A stretch of DNA of 64,000 nt from Rhodospirillales bacterium (GCA_028288725.1 JAQGIC010000054.1:49072-113071); one strand, 5' to 3'. Counted from the first letter of the stretch, positions 43,771-52,806 are shown. The notes: generated by a model from the sequence alone, not told the origin. Numbers and translations are program-made.

Positions 43771-44976
43771 ATGTCCGCCGACAAATCCACCAAGATCGAG
43801 ACCCGCCTGGCTCATGCCGGGCGTTCGCCGCGCGACCATCACGGCGTGGTCAATCCGCCGGTCTATCACGCCTCCACCATCCTCCAGCCGTCGCTCGCCG
43901 CCTGGGAGGCTGCGGGCAAACCCGGCTACGACGGCTATCTCTACGGCCGCTTCGGCACGCCGACGACGCGCTCGTTCGAGACCGCCATCGCCGAGCTCTA
44001 CGGCGCCGACGACGCCGTCGCGGTCTCGTCGGGGCTGGCCGCGATCGCGGTGGCGATGACGGCCCACACCAAGACCGGCGATCATGTGCTGGTGACCGAC
44101 AGCGCCTATTTCCCCTGTCGCAAATTCTGCGAAACCGTGCTGAGGAAATACGGCGTCGCCATCAGCTATTACGACCCGACCGTGGGCGCCGGCATCGCGG
44201 ATCTGATCCGGCCGGAGACCAGCCTGATCGTGACGGAGTCGCCCGGCTCGGTCACGTTCGAGATCCAGGACATCCCGGCCATCGTGGCCGCGGCGCACGC
44301 GCGGGGCGTCAAGGTGATGACCGACAATACCTGGGCGACCGCGCTCTATTTCAACCCGCTCGACCATGGCGTCGACGTTGTGGTCGAGGCGGCGACGAAA
44401 TATATCTCGGGCCATTCCGACGTGATGATCGGCCTGGTCGCGGGCCGGGGCACCGATACGCCGCGGCTGCGCGCAACGGCCGGCGCGCTCGGCAATTGCT
44501 CCGGCCCCGACGATCTCTATCTGGCCCAGCGGGGCCTGCGCACCATGGCGGTGCGCATCGCGCGCAACCAGGCGAACGGGCTGGCGCTGGCCCGCTGGCT
44601 GCAGACCCGGCCGGAAGTCGCGCGGGTGCTGCATCCAGCATTGCCCGACCATCCGGGCCACGCGCTCTGGCAGCGCGATTTCCGTGGCGCGTCGGGCCTG
44701 TTCTCGATCGTGCTGCATCCGGTCGAAAAGCCGGCGCTGGCCGCCTTTCTGGACGGGCTGAAGCTGTTCGGGATGGGCGCCAGCTGGGGCGGCTATGAAA
44801 GTCTGATCATGCCCGCCGATCCGCGCGCCCTGCGCTCCGCCACGTCTTGGGATATGCCGGGCCAATTGTTGCGCATTCATGCCGGACTGGAAGACCCGGG
44901 CGATCTCATCGCCGATCTGGAATCGGGCTTCGAACGACTGGCGCAGGCGGGAAGCCGACCCCACATGTCGCCATAG
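43771..44976 (+). CDS. metC: cystathionine beta-lyase-like PLP enzyme (MetC type)
   Basis: The 401-aa protein has the Cys/Met-metabolism PLP fold: YGRFGTPTTRSFETAIAEL, the phosphate-binding VAVSSGLAAIAVAM, MTDNTWATALYFNPLDHG, and the catalytic Lys in EAATKYISGHSDVMIG. The C-terminal ASWGGYESLIMP is typical of MetC. It would cleave cystathionine to homocysteine, pyruvate and ammonia, in the cytoplasm. Other members of this family (gamma-lyase) cannot be excluded. Confidence 0.9.
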   Translation: MSADKSTKIETRLAHAGRSPRDHHGVVNPPVYHASTILQPSLAAWEAAGKPGYDGYLYGRFGTPTTRSFETAIAELYGADDAVAVSSGLAAIAVAMTAHTKTGDHVLVTDSAYFPCRKFCETVLRKYGVAISYYDPTVGAGIADLIRPETSLIVTESPGSVTFEIQDIPAIVAAAHARGVKVMTDNTWATALYFNPLDHGVDVVVEAATKYISGHSDVMIGLVAGRGTDTPRLRATAGALGNCSGPDDLYLAQRGLRTMAVRIARNQANGLALARWLQTRPEVARVLHPALPDHPGHALWQRDFRGASGLFSIVLHPVEKPALAAFLDGLKLFGMGASWGGYESLIMPADPRALRSATSWDMPGQLLRIHAGLEDPGDLIADLESGFERLAQAGSRPHMSP

Positions 44977-45009
44977 AATAATGCGACAAGCGGGCGAACG
45001 GAGGACACC

Positions 45010-45348
45010 ATGGCTTCGATATCGAAATTGCTCGCGACCTTGGTGGTCGCCGGTCTGACCGCCGGCGGCGCACTGGCCCAAACGCCGCAAGTCACGCTGC
45101 CGGGCTCCGTCGATACGACCGCCCCCGGCACCGGTGCCGCCGACCTGCCCCATGGCCCGATCGTCAACGGCCGGCAGTTGCAGCCGCGCGCCGGCCAGCC
45201 GCCGTCGAAACAGGAGGCGAACCAGGTCGATCGGCTGGTGAAATCGACCCCGCCCGACGCCGTCGCCAACGGCCCGATCGTGCAGCCGCACGACCTGTTC
45301 GGCAATCCGCTGGGCGGCAGCCCGGGGCTGGACCCGAAGAAGCCGTAG
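45010..45348 (+). CDS. small secreted Pro-rich hypothetical protein
   Basis: The 112-aa protein has a signal peptide (LLATLVVAGLTAGGALA, cleavage before QTPQ) and a Pro/Gly-rich mature part of about 88 residues with no clear fold. The sequence GPIVNGRQLQPR is echoed by GPIVQPHDLFGN near the end. GGAGGACACC precedes the ATG. I recognise no family. Confidence 0.7.
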   Translation: MASISKLLATLVVAGLTAGGALAQTPQVTLPGSVDTTAPGTGAADLPHGPIVNGRQLQPRAGQPPSKQEANQVDRLVKSTPPDAVANGPIVQPHDLFGNPLGGSPGLDPKKP

Positions 45349-45419
45349 GCTTCCACCCTTGATCCACCCTGGCGCGGGACCATCTACCCCCGGGTAGTTC
45401 TCCCCGAAAGGACCGCTTA

Positions 45420-47282
45420 TTGGACGCCCCTTCGCCCGCCGCGCCCCGTCGTCGCGGCAGCCTCGCCACGCTCGGCACGCTCGCCCCCTATCTCTGGCCG
45501 CCCGGCGAACTGGGCCTTCGCGTCCGCGTCGTTCTGGCCGTCTGCTGCCTGATCGTGGCCAAGGCCGCGAACGTCTATGTCCCGATCCTGTACAAGCGCG
45601 CGGTCGATGCCTTGGGCGGCGGTGCCACCAACGGCACCACCTCGGTCGCTGCCGTCATCACCGCTGTGCCGCTGGCGCTGATCCTGGCCTATGGCACGGC
45701 GCGCGTGCTGTCGCTGATCTTTTCCGAACTGCGCGACGCGGTGTTCGCACGGGTCGCCCAGCGCGCGATCCGGACATTGGGCCTGCAGGTATTCCGCCAT
45801 CTCCACGCCCTCTCGCTGCGCTTTCATCTGGCGCGGCAGACCGGCGGCCTGACCCGCTCGATCGAGCGCGGTACCAAGGGCATCGAGACCCTGCTGCAGT
45901 ACATGCTGTTCAACATCCTGCCGACCCTGTTCGAGATCGGCCTGGTCTGCGTCATCCTGTGGCATCTGTTCGACTGGCGCTTCGCGGTGGCGACCTTCGT
46001 CACGGTGACGCTCTACATCGCCTATACGCTGATGATCACGGAATGGCGCACCAAGTACCGCCGCCAGATGAACGAGGTCGATTCCGAGGCCAACACCAAG
46101 GCGATCGACAGCCTGCTGAACTACGAGACGGTCAAGTATTTCGGCAATGAGGAACATGAGGCGCAGCGTTTCGACGGCGCGCTGAAGCGCTACGAGCGGG
46201 CGGCGGTCAAGAGCCAGGTCTCGCTGTCGATCCTCAATATCGGCCAGGCCGCGATCATTTCGGTCGGCCTGACCGTCGTCATGTACATGGCCGGGGTCGG
46301 CATCGTCGCCCACACCATGACGCTGGGCGATTTCGTGCTGGTGAACACCTATCTGGTCCAGCTCTACCAACCGCTCAATTTCTTCGGCTTCGTCTATCGC
46401 GAGATCAAGCAGTCGCTGATCGATATGGAACGGATGTTCGATCTGATGTCGGTCGAGCGCGAGATCGCCGACGCGCCGGGCGCCGGCCCGCTCAGGGTCG
46501 ATGGTGCGACGCTGGAATTCCGCGACGTGCGTTTCGGCTATGACCCGCGCCGCGAGATCCTGAAAGGCGTGAGCTTCACCGTGCCGGCCGGCCATACGGT
46601 GGCGGTCGTCGGCCCGTCCGGTGCCGGCAAATCGACCTTGAGCCGCCTGCTGTTCCGCTTCTACGACGTCGATGCCGGCCAGATCCTGATCGACGGCCAG
46701 GACATCCGCACCGTGACCCAGACCAGCCTGCGCGCGGCGCTGGGCATCGTGCCGCAGGACACGGTGCTGTTCAACGACAGCATCACCTACAACATCGCCT
46801 ATGGCCGGCCCGGCGCCAGCACCGCCGAGATCGAGCAGGCGGCGCGCATGGCGCATATCCATGATTTCATCCTGGCCATGCCCGACGGCTATCGGACCAT
46901 GGTCGGCGAGCGCGGGCTGAAACTGTCGGGCGGCGAGAAGCAGCGCGTCGCGATCGCCCGTACCATCCTGAAGAACCCGGCGATCACCCTGTTCGACGAG
47001 GCGACCAGCGCGCTCGACACCAATACCGAGCGCGAGATCCAGACCAACCTGAAAGAGGTCAGCCGCGGCCGCACCACCTTGGTCATCGCCCACCGCCTGT
47101 CGACCATCATCGACGCCGACGAGATCATCGTGCTGGAAGCGGGCCACATCGCCGAGCGCGGCCGCCATTTCGACTTGGTCGCCGCCAAGGGCCGCTATGC
47201 CGAGATGTGGCGCAAGCAGCAGGAAGCCGCCGAAGCGGGCCAGCCGATCGAGGTGCCGCCGCCGTTCTACCAGCCGGCGTGA
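45420..47282 (+). CDS. Atm1/HMT1-type ABC exporter (permease-ATPase fusion)
   Basis: The 620-aa protein has an N-terminal exporter membrane domain (about 30-340, five to six segments) with the Atm1-type stretch FHLARQTGGLTRSIERGTKG and the DSLLNYETVKYFGNEEHEA block, then an ATPase with Walker A GPSGAGKST, signature LSGGEKQRVAIARTI and Walker B ITLFDEATSALD. Members export glutathione-bound metals or Fe-S precursors. The start codon is TTG at 45420, with AAAGGA upstream; no ATG fits better. Confidence 0.9.
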   Translation: MDAPSPAAPRRRGSLATLGTLAPYLWPPGELGLRVRVVLAVCCLIVAKAANVYVPILYKRAVDALGGGATNGTTSVAAVITAVPLALILAYGTARVLSLIFSELRDAVFARVAQRAIRTLGLQVFRHLHALSLRFHLARQTGGLTRSIERGTKGIETLLQYMLFNILPTLFEIGLVCVILWHLFDWRFAVATFVTVTLYIAYTLMITEWRTKYRRQMNEVDSEANTKAIDSLLNYETVKYFGNEEHEAQRFDGALKRYERAAVKSQVSLSILNIGQAAIISVGLTVVMYMAGVGIVAHTMTLGDFVLVNTYLVQLYQPLNFFGFVYREIKQSLIDMERMFDLMSVEREIADAPGAGPLRVDGATLEFRDVRFGYDPRREILKGVSFTVPAGHTVAVVGPSGAGKSTLSRLLFRFYDVDAGQILIDGQDIRTVTQTSLRAALGIVPQDTVLFNDSITYNIAYGRPGASTAEIEQAARMAHIHDFILAMPDGYRTMVGERGLKLSGGEKQRVAIARTILKNPAITLFDEATSALDTNTEREIQTNLKEVSRGRTTLVIAHRLSTIIDADEIIVLEAGHIAERGRHFDLVAAKGRYAEMWRKQQEAAEAGQPIEVPPPFYQPA

Positions 47283-47285
47283 GGC

Positions 47286-47624
47286 TTACAGGCCGATCAG
47301 CGCCGCGAGCTTGCCTCTGACTTCGGCGAGGAGCGGCGCCGGCACGGCGGCGCCGGCGAAGGTGAGCGGTCGGGCCAGGGTATCGATGCTCCGGCCATGG
47401 CTCGTCAGGATTTCACCGCCGATCGGCAAGCCTTCCGGCAGCACGGCGCTGGTCGGAAACGGGCGCGCGCGGGTGGTGATCGGGCAGACGATGACAAAGC
47501 CGGTCGCTTGCCAGAAGGCAAGCGGCGAGATCACGAGCGCCGGGCGGCGACCGCTCTGCTCGCGCCCGACGCGCGGGTCCAGATCGATCCAGACGAGATC
47601 GCCGGCCGCCGGCTGGTAGGTCAC
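47286..47624 (-). CDS. mazF: MazF/PemK-type endoribonuclease toxin
   Basis: The 112-aa protein has the PemK-like barrel: GDLVWIDLDPRVGREQSGRR with the conserved Arg, RPALVISPLAF, and FVIVCPITTRARPFPT, which includes the catalytic Thr/Arg region. It starts with GTG one base after the antitoxin stop, so the pair is coupled. It is convergent with the Atm1 gene. Confidence 0.92.
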   Translation of the reverse strand: MTYQPAAGDLVWIDLDPRVGREQSGRRPALVISPLAFWQATGFVIVCPITTRARPFPTSAVLPEGLPIGGEILTSHGRSIDTLARPLTFAGAAVPAPLLAEVRGKLAALIGL

Positions 47625-47625
47625 C

Positions 47626-47868
47626 TCAGTCGACCGTCTCGCGTCCGACCTCCGGCCCCCAGTCGAATGCGTCCTGCATTGCCTCCGGCGTCATGCCGAC
47701 CAACAGTTCGGCCAGATCGTAGCGCGGTCGCGAGGCGGAGATGACGATGCGATCGCCCTCGGCCTCGATCTCGACGCGCGCGCCCGCGGTCAGCCCGATC
47801 TTGCCGGCAATGTCCTTGGGGATACGCAGCCCGAGACTGTTGCCCCACCGCGCGAGTTGCACCTGCAT
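47626..47868 (-). CDS. mazE: MazE-type antitoxin (AbrB/SpoVT fold)
   Basis: The 80-aa protein has the MazE start: MQVQLARWGNSLGLRIPKDI, then AGKIGLTAGARVEIEAEGDR, an AbrB-type DNA-binding domain. The C-terminal acidic tail (MTPEAMQDAFDWGPEVG) would wrap the toxin. The real start at 47868 is far inside a longer open frame. It precedes the toxin gene, as usual, and should autorepress. Confidence 0.9.
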   Translation of the reverse strand: MQVQLARWGNSLGLRIPKDIAGKIGLTAGARVEIEAEGDRIVISASRPRYDLAELLVGMTPEAMQDAFDWGPEVGRETVD

Positions 47869-48000
47869 TGCCGCCTCCCGGATATCCGAAATATATCCTA
47901 ACGGACATTCAATCTCGTGTCTTCCTTGGGACGGCGGAGACACTCGCCGCCGTCTGGTGTTCACTTCGCGGATATGCCGGATTATGGGTGACACGGGACG

Positions 48001-48858
48001 ATGGCCTCGCCGCGGCGACAGGGAAGAATTTGCGCGATCGCGTTGCTGATGCTCGCGCCGGCGGCGCTGGCCCATGCCGAGGATCTGGAGGCGGCCACCG
48101 CCGCGCGGATGGGCGACTACAAATCGGCCGTCGCGCGCTGGTATGCCTTTGCCCAGCAGGGCGACGCGGATTCGGCCTATCGGTTGGCCCAGGCGTACGA
48201 GGCCGGCCAGGGCGTGCCGCGCGATCCGAGTCAGGCCGATTATTGGTATCGCTTCGCCGCCTCGAACGGCTCGGGACCGGCCGCCTATGCGTTGGGCCTG
48301 CAGGCGGAGAATACCGAGCGCCCCGACGGCCTGCCGCAGGATCCGGATGCCGCGATCGGCTGGTATCGCCGGGCGCTCGCCGCCGGCGATCCCAGGGCAA
48401 GGGAACGTCTGGCGGCGTTGGGCGCCGGTGAAAGCGAGCGACCGGCGCGGCGTGCACCGGCTCCGGAGCCCGCGCCCGCGCGGGTCGCGGCACCCGCCCC
48501 GCTTCCGCATCCCGTAGCGCGTCCGGAAGCGCCGGCGGAACCGTCGATCAGTTTCGAGCGCGTCATCGGGATCTGGCGCGAGCGTGGGCTCGAGGGCACC
48601 GATTCGACCGCCATCGCCGCCTTGGTCGCCGCGGCAAAGCAGGGCCAGCCGCTTGCGCAATATGATCTGGCCTATGCCTACGAGCACGGGCTGGGCGTGC
48701 CGGCCGATCCGGTGCGCGCCTATGCCTGGTACCAACGTGCCCAGCGCTCGAACGGGCCGGCGCGGCTGCGCGAAGCCGCCGCCACCAACGGCCGCCTGCT
48801 GGGCGACAAGCTCACCGACGCACAGAAACAATCGGCGGAGCGGATCGACCCGCAATAG
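48001..48858 (+). CDS. Sel1-repeat protein with signal peptide
   Basis: The 285-aa protein has a signal peptide (AIALLMLAPAALAHAED) and Sel1-like repeats: DSAYRLAQAYEAGQGVPRDP, WYRFAASNGSGPAAYALGL, and LAQYDLAYAYEHGLGVPADP. A Pro/Ala linker separates the two halves (about 143-182). It is probably periplasmic. It is convergent with the ExeA-LysM gene, whose stop it nearly touches. Confidence 0.85.
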   Translation: MASPRRQGRICAIALLMLAPAALAHAEDLEAATAARMGDYKSAVARWYAFAQQGDADSAYRLAQAYEAGQGVPRDPSQADYWYRFAASNGSGPAAYALGLQAENTERPDGLPQDPDAAIGWYRRALAAGDPRARERLAALGAGESERPARRAPAPEPAPARVAAPAPLPHPVARPEAPAEPSISFERVIGIWRERGLEGTDSTAIAALVAAAKQGQPLAQYDLAYAYEHGLGVPADPVRAYAWYQRAQRSNGPARLREAAATNGRLLGDKLTDAQKQSAERIDPQ

Positions 48859-48859
48859 C

Positions 48860-50200
48860 TCATTGATTGATGAGCGGCCCCGGCAGGGCGACCAATTCGC
48901 CGGCATTCAAGGGCCGGTCGGCCGTCAGGTCCGGGTTGGCCGCCAGCAGCTGGTCGAACGGCGGCCGGTAGCGCGGCACGCGATAGGCCGCGCGATAGAG
49001 CGTGCGCAGCGTGTCGCCTCGGCGCGCCGAAATGAACAGCAGGTTGACCGGCGCGGGCGCCGGAGCCGGTGGTGCGGCCTGCGGCGGGCTGGGCGGGACC
49101 GGCGCCGGCGGTGCGGCGGCGGCCATTTGCGGCACGGGTGCCGGTGGGGGTGCCGGTGGGGGCGCCGGAGATGCCACCAGGTCGGCCGGTTGGCGTCGCG
49201 GGCCGACATCGTCGGACAGCGCCCATAGCCAATAGCCGACGCCGAGGGCAACGATCAGCAGCATCGCCGGGATCGCCACCCGGGATACGCCATGCGCGAT
49301 CCTTTGAAACACGCCCGTCTCGAGGGCGGAAAAGCTGCGCCGTTCGATGCTGATCGGCGGGCGCACGCGGACCGGGGCCGCAGGCGCCGGTGCGCCGGCA
49401 TGAATCGCGACTTCAGCGGTGGCATAGTCGACCGGCCGGCGACGCGCGACGGCACCGGCCTGCAGCACCCTGTCGCCGAGCGACAACAGCCGACGGGGAA
49501 TGCCGCCGGCCTCGACCACGATCGCCTCGATCGCCTCGGGCGACAGCACCCGGGTCGGATCGGCGGCACCCGACTGGTTGAGGCGATGTTCGATCAGCCC
49601 GCGCGCCTCGGCCGGCGTCAGCAGCGGCAGGCGGACGCGCACGCTGGCCCGACGATCGAGCGCCGCCGCGGCGGGCCGGGCGAACAGGGCGACGAACGGC
49701 GGCCGGACGACCAGCACGATCGAGACCAGCGACTCTTCCTGGCCGGCCAGATCCGCGATCGAGCCCAGGGCGAGAAGCGCATTGTCGCTCAGGGTTTCGG
49801 TATCATCGACCAGCAGGACCGTCGTTTGGCCCGCCGTCGCGCGCTCGGTCAGCAACCGCTTCAATTCCTGCCCCGGCGGGGGTGCTGCGAAGGGACCGGC
49901 CAGCATTTCCGCCAGCAAGGAGAACAGCGCCGGCCGGTCGAAATCGGGCCGGGTGATCCACGCGACGCGCACCCGATCGGGATCCACCCCGCGTTCGTAG
50001 GCGCGCAGCAATTCGGTCTTACCGGCGCCCGGCCAGCCTTCAAGCGTAATAACCCCGGTCCGGCGACGGACCTGATCGGCGATCGCATCGAGCGCACTCT
50101 GGCGCCCGGCCGTCTCGATCAGAAACGACGCATCGGCGGCCACATCGAACGGCATCTGCCGCAGGCCGTAAAACGCTTGATACATTAGGTCTCCAGCCAT
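48860..50200 (-). CDS. ExeA-like AAA ATPase fused to a LysM domain
   Basis: The 446-aa protein starts as an ExeA/GspA-type ATPase (about 8-260; MYQAFYGLRQMPFDV, Walker A GWPGAGKTE at 55-63, Walker B TVLLVDDTE). A transmembrane segment follows near 310-330 (AIPAMLLIVALGVGYWLWAL), then a long Pro/Ala linker and a C-terminal LysM-like domain (FISARRGDTLRTLYRAAYRV, LNAGELVALPG). In type II secretion, ExeA with its periplasmic peptidoglycan-binding part helps assemble the secretin. No secretion genes are nearby. The domains are clear; the role is open. Confidence 0.85.
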   Translation of the reverse strand: MAGDLMYQAFYGLRQMPFDVAADASFLIETAGRQSALDAIADQVRRRTGVITLEGWPGAGKTELLRAYERGVDPDRVRVAWITRPDFDRPALFSLLAEMLAGPFAAPPPGQELKRLLTERATAGQTTVLLVDDTETLSDNALLALGSIADLAGQEESLVSIVLVVRPPFVALFARPAAAALDRRASVRVRLPLLTPAEARGLIEHRLNQSGAADPTRVLSPEAIEAIVVEAGGIPRRLLSLGDRVLQAGAVARRRPVDYATAEVAIHAGAPAPAAPVRVRPPISIERRSFSALETGVFQRIAHGVSRVAIPAMLLIVALGVGYWLWALSDDVGPRRQPADLVASPAPPPAPPPAPVPQMAAAAPPAPVPPSPPQAAPPAPAPAPVNLLFISARRGDTLRTLYRAAYRVPRYRPPFDQLLAANPDLTADRPLNAGELVALPGPLINQ

Positions 50201-50313
50201 CGATCCCTCGGGCGGACGCGAGCCGCCCGTTAAATCAACGCCTACCTGCCTCCGCGGTGTCCTTCGACGCTTGGGTCAAATTCCGGGCATCCCCTAGGCA
50301 TCGACGTAGAAAG

Positions 50314-50325
50314 GTGTATATACAC
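50314..50325. promoter_or_regulatory. perfect palindrome before the marR gene
   Basis: GTGTATATACAC is a perfect 12-bp palindrome ending 3 bp before the ATG of the MarR gene. A near copy lies at 50759-50770 before the next gene. Binding here would block initiation, as expected for autoregulation. Confidence 0.75.
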
Positions 50326-50328
50326 TTT

Positions 50329-50742
50329 ATGACTGAAATCGCCGAGCTTCTGAGGCCGACCCGCCAATGCACCTGTTCGTCGTTGCGCCAGGCGAGCCGC
50401 GCGGTAACGCAGCATTATGAGGCGTCGTTTCGCGGCGCGGGCATTCGCGCGACCCAGTTCACGATCCTATCCATGCTGGCGCAGACCGGGCCGACGCCCA
50501 TGGCGCGCCTCGCCGCGCGGCTCGGGCTCGAACGGACGACGCTGACGCGCAATCTAAAGCCGCTGCTGGCGCGCGGGCTGGTCGCCTTGTCGGGCGAAGC
50601 CGACGGGCGGGTACGCTGCGCCGCGATCACCGGGTCGGGAGAGGCGATGGCGCGGGAGAACTTCCAGCGATGGCAGGCCGCCCAGGCGACCGTGCATCTG
50701 GTGATCGACAAGTTTCCCCTCGGCCTGCCGCGGCCGAGCTGA
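50329..50742 (+). CDS. MarR-family transcriptional regulator
   Basis: The 137-aa protein has the MarR winged HTH: ATQFTILSMLAQTGPTPMAR, then LAARLGLERTTLTRNLKPLL, with the wing in EADGRVRCAAIT. The N-terminal TRQCTCSSLRQASRAV contains two Cys close together, which in some MarR relatives sense oxidants. The start at 50329 follows the operator palindrome directly. Confidence 0.9.
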   Translation: MTEIAELLRPTRQCTCSSLRQASRAVTQHYEASFRGAGIRATQFTILSMLAQTGPTPMARLAARLGLERTTLTRNLKPLLARGLVALSGEADGRVRCAAITGSGEAMARENFQRWQAAQATVHLVIDKFPLGLPRPS

Positions 50743-50758
50743 GGTTTTACCCAGAAAC

Positions 50759-50770
50759 GTGCATATACAC
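50759..50770. promoter_or_regulatory. near-palindrome before the membrane-protein gene
   Basis: GTGCATATACAC differs by one base pair from the perfect palindrome at 50314-50325. It lies 10 bp before the ATG at 50781 and follows the marR stop by 16 bp, so the same MarR protein probably acts at both sites. Confidence 0.7.
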
Positions 50771-50780
50771 GGAGAGAACC

Positions 50781-51548
50781 ATGTTCGACCTGCTGTCTGC
50801 CGTCGCGCTTACCGCCAGTGCCGTCATCGTCATCGTCACCCTGTGCCTGCTGTTCGCCCGAACGCCGGTCGAGCGGGCGATCGGAGCGCTGGTCCTCGCT
50901 CTGTGGTTCGTGGCCGTGGTCGCCCTCGGCGCGACAGGTGCACTCAATAATGAACACGGCCTGGGCACGCCCGGTCTCGGGCTCTCGGTCATGCTGCCGC
51001 TGGCGACCCTCGCCATGCTCGGCTTCGGCACCGGGGCCGGTCGGGCTCGGCTGGAAAAGGCGTCCCAGCCGCTGCTGATCGGAGTGCATGGCGTGCGGGT
51101 GCTGGGCGTTTGCTTCGTTCTGCTCCAGGCGGCCCATCGCCTGCCCGCCCCCTTTGCGCCGATCGCGGGCTGGGGCGACATCGCGATCGGCCTCACCGCC
51201 TTGCCGATGCTGCTCTGGGTCGCCCGGGCCGGCGCCGCCGCCCGTGCCGGCCTGATCGTCTGGGAACTGCTGGGTCTGCTGGATCTGGTCGCCGCCATCG
51301 GCCTGGGCGCCACCTCGTCGCCCGGCCCGATCCGCCTGTTCTTCGAGGAACCGGGCAGCGCGATCATGACCAGCCTGCCCTGGATCCTGATCCCGAGCTT
51401 TATCGTCCCCATCCTCGCCTTCACCCATCTCGTGAGTCTTCACCGCCTGTTCGGCGCGGCGAACCCGCGCGCGATCGGCGAACAGCTCGCGCCCGAAATA
51501 GGCAGAGCTAGCTCGACCGCTTCACTTCGCAAATGCCGGAGAAGCTAG
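50781..51548 (+). CDS. multi-pass membrane protein of unknown function
   Basis: The 255-aa protein has about seven hydrophobic segments and no recognised motif; WGDIAIGLTALPMLLWV and LPWILIPSFIVPILAFTH are typical stretches. GGAGAGAA precedes the ATG. It is downstream of the MarR gene and has its own copy of the operator, so it is probably the regulated target. Confidence 0.8.
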   Translation: MFDLLSAVALTASAVIVIVTLCLLFARTPVERAIGALVLALWFVAVVALGATGALNNEHGLGTPGLGLSVMLPLATLAMLGFGTGAGRARLEKASQPLLIGVHGVRVLGVCFVLLQAAHRLPAPFAPIAGWGDIAIGLTALPMLLWVARAGAAARAGLIVWELLGLLDLVAAIGLGATSSPGPIRLFFEEPGSAIMTSLPWILIPSFIVPILAFTHLVSLHRLFGAANPRAIGEQLAPEIGRASSTASLRKCRRS

Positions 51549-52279
51549 ACTAAAATGCATCAACTTAGCCGGACCTTATGCTAAAGGGCCTTGCCCTTGG
51601 CGCAGTAAAGGGTCCGTCGCTTTTGGCTCCCGCCGCGTCCGGTATCCCCAACGCTCGCAAACGCTGCGCATCGGGGGATCCCCCTCCGGACGCGTCGCCC
51701 TTGACCTTGCCTACCCACCCTCGCCGCCGGGGGCTTGAGAAGCTGGCGATGCGCCCGCTTCACTTTTGATGGCGAATTTGATCGATACCGGCTGCGCGGC
51801 TTGTCATGTCGCAGTCGGTTTTCATCCACCGAAACGTTACCGACTTTGTTCGTATAAATACTCCGGGGTCCGGGGCAGAGCCCCGGCCAACTCGACAGGC
51901 CCCTGACGTTTCTGCTGTGTTGCCCGTGGGCGAGTTAACCGGCTTCGTCCCGGTCGCAGTTCTAACTGATCCGGCTATGCCTGAACCCACTGCTGCGCCG
52001 CCCGTACCCGCCATGTTGGTGGGACCTCGTCAGAGTGATCCTCCAAGACCGAAGGGTACGATGACGAGGCGCGTCTGGCACTACATCCGGCCCATGACGA
52101 TGCCGTAACTCTTGGATTTCGACAGACGGTTCTGAAAGTGGCTGGAAGGCTGGGATTTGCCGCGATCGGCGATCAGCTTGCCGATGGCGAAAGCCCCGCG
52201 TCAGCCATTTGACGCCCACGAAAAGCCCGAGGCTGCGAGAGACTATTCCCTGCTGCCTCGGGCCAATTTCATCAGTCGG
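51549..52279. other. about 730 bp without a confident gene
   Basis: No open frame here has family features. There is a G/C-rich hairpin near 51870-51890 (CCGGGGC-AGA-GCCCCGG) and a degraded gene fragment at 52081-52200 on the minus strand. Codon structure is lost over most of the stretch. It looks like a decayed insertion scar, with flanking intact genes. Confidence 0.6.
52081..52200 (-). pseudogene. C-terminal gene fragment
   Basis: A 39-codon frame between an in-frame TGA (52201-52203) and its own TAG stop at 52081 reads FAIGKLIADRGKSQ and SHFQNRLSKSKSYGIVMGRM with strong codon bias, so it looks like the end of a real protein. Upstream of the TGA there is no continuation. I do not recognise the family. 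Confidence 0.45.
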
Positions 52280-52666
52280 TCAGCGGAAATCGTACGTCAG
52301 GTAGATCTGGCCCGCGTTCGTGCCCGAGGTCATCGTGACGGAAAGACCGATCCCTGGCGCGAGATCCACGGGATACGGGAGCGTGCTATTGACGGCTGCC
52401 CCACCCGAAGTGGAAACCAAGGAATAGATCACGCGCGACGTTCCGTCCGGATAGTTCGCAGTCACGAACATCTGCGTGCCTGCGGAATCGGCGGCGGTCA
52501 AGGTGCGGATCGTTGCGCCAGACACGTTAGCTGACGCCGCGAAGATCGCAGTGGTGGTGTTTCCCGAGATCACTTGTCCGAAATATCGAGATCCGACCGG
52601 CTCACCAGCCTGGGCGGTTCCAATGCCGACCAGCGCGAGAAGTGCTATGGCGGAGAATTTAAGCAT
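52280..52666 (-). CDS. small secreted hypothetical protein
   Basis: The 128-aa protein has a signal peptide (MLKFSAIALLALVGIGTAQA) and a mature part rich in Ser/Thr/Gly that looks like a beta-sandwich (TTTAIFAASANVSGATIRTL, YLTYDFR at the end). The start at 52666 directly begins the signal. I recognise no family. Confidence 0.7.
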   Translation of the reverse strand: MLKFSAIALLALVGIGTAQAGEPVGSRYFGQVISGNTTTAIFAASANVSGATIRTLTAADSAGTQMFVTANYPDGTSRVIYSLVSTSGGAAVNSTLPYPVDLAPGIGLSVTMTSGTNAGQIYLTYDFR

Positions 52667-52806
52667 ACTGAACTCCAATTGCAGATTAACCGCGATATTA
52701 TACACGCCATGCGTGCAGTTATTGTGACTAAAATCATTTTCCCGGCGCGACGTCGCCAGCCCAAACGGCCGTAGTCTCTGCAGCACCCTGGCGGATCAAA
52801 TCGGCA

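Noticed and set aside
45417..47168. Long minus-strand frame opposite the Atm1-type exporter
   Set aside because: Antisense to a gene with full ABC motifs; the translation is Asp/His/Arg-rich without a fold.
51581..51829. Minus-strand 82-codon frame in the decayed region
   Set aside because: Arg/Lys-rich without codon bias or family features.
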